Made by a program: the position numbers and the translations under genes | The notes under the pieces: generated by a model | What the model was told of the DNA's origin: nothing | Seen by the model: the letters and a program-made list of their open reading frames with translations, nothing else | Databases searched by the model: none | Part shown: positions 13,280 through 13,410 of the stretch, piece by piece | How positions within the stretch are numbered: position 1 is the first letter of the stretch | Layout of the letters: each line of letters opens with the position of its first letter | NCBI GenBank assembly: GCA_026419655.1 | Contig: JANZZA010000665.1 | Location: forward strand, 1 to 13,410 | Length of the DNA: 13,410 nucleotides | Direction of reading: 5' to 3' | Source of the DNA: Armatimonadota bacterium | GTDB lineage: Bacteria > Armatimonadota > Zipacnadia > Zipacnadales > FEN-943

Positions 13280-13410
13280 ATGCACGAGAAGGCCCTCACA
13301 AAAGCTTGCGGCAGAGCGGCCCTGGGTTGTGTGGCGGTAGCGCTGGCGGTCACTTTGGGCTGGGCACAGGCCACAGAATTGGAAAATGGCTTCCTTGATC
13401 CGCCGGGGTC
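13280..13410 (+). CDS. N-terminus of a secreted protein, cut by the window end
   Basis: Reading from ATG 13280 gives 43 complete residues and no stop before the window ends. The first 33 or so look like a classical signal peptide: basic start MHEKALTKACGR, hydrophobic core ALGCVAVALAVTLG, and a WAQA-TE type signal peptidase I site. The mature start ELENGFLDPPG is reminiscent of the opening of some secreted glycoside hydrolases (GH106-like rhamnosidases have a similar F-x-x-PP motif), but ten residues are far too few to assign function. An in-frame GTG at 13271, directly after AGGAGAGTG, is an alternative start adding three residues. It reads away from the rimP operon. Confidence 0.6.
   Translation, partial: MHEKALTKACGRAALGCVAVALAVTLGWAQATELENGFLDPPG

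Noticed and set aside
12928..13374. Minus-strand 148-codon frame at the right edge
   Set aside because: It runs over the signal-peptide gene and GC-rich non-coding DNA, has no ribosome site and no family resemblance.

Overview
The window is ordinary, GC-rich bacterial chromosome. It carries one conserved housekeeping operon and is peppered with an unrecognised family of short, non-coding repeat elements. Gene content (a YlxP/DUF503 gene inside the nusA-infB operon, a YprB-like nuclease, a ComB-type phosphatase, a secreted-protein start) points to a Firmicutes- or Armatimonadota-like lineage. I cannot place the organism more closely from sequence alone.

Layout, left to right. Positions 2-430 (+) hold the 3' part of a 2-phosphosulfolactate phosphatase (comB) gene. 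Positions 467-803 hold repeat copy A. A minus-strand group follows and reads right to left: LapA-like membrane protein (5075-4668), LppM/DUF3153-like membrane protein (4668-4018), threonine aldolase (3898-2837), YprB-like exonuclease (2843-2076) and MFS transporter (2137-899). A near-consensus promoter (TTGACA, 18 nt, TATAAT) at 5137-5108 starts this group. Positions 5155-5492 hold repeat copy B, which separates it from the next operon. Positions 12599-5493 (-) carry rimP, nusA, infB, ylxP, rbfA, truB and ribF, the classical translation/transcription operon. It is read from a promoter at 12718-12690 (TTGCGC, 17 nt, TATAGT). The leader holds a terminator-like hairpin. Repeat copy D (8197-8314) sits inside the operon between ylxP and rbfA. 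Repeat copy C (12735-12947) lies just upstream of the operon promoter. At the right edge a plus-strand gene for a secreted protein begins (13280) and runs out of the window.

The operon genes work together. RimP and RbfA mature the 30S subunit, NusA controls RNA polymerase, IF-2 starts translation, TruB modifies tRNA U55 and RibF makes FMN/FAD. The genes ylxR and ylxQ, usual between nusA and infB in Firmicutes, are absent. NusA carries an extra C-terminal domain resembling the IF-2 N-terminal domain.

The most interesting signal is the repeat family. An outer element of about 213 bp with terminal inverted repeats (GGGAGTACTC...) occurs as copy C. An inner element of 117-118 bp with its own inverted ends (GACTGTTGCAAAAG...) occurs alone as copy D. 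Copies A and B (337 and 338 bp) are composites with the inner element nested at the same point of the outer one. The nesting creates a long hairpin whose two arms change together between A and B. All copies have the same orientation, opposite to the operons, and none encodes a recognisable protein.
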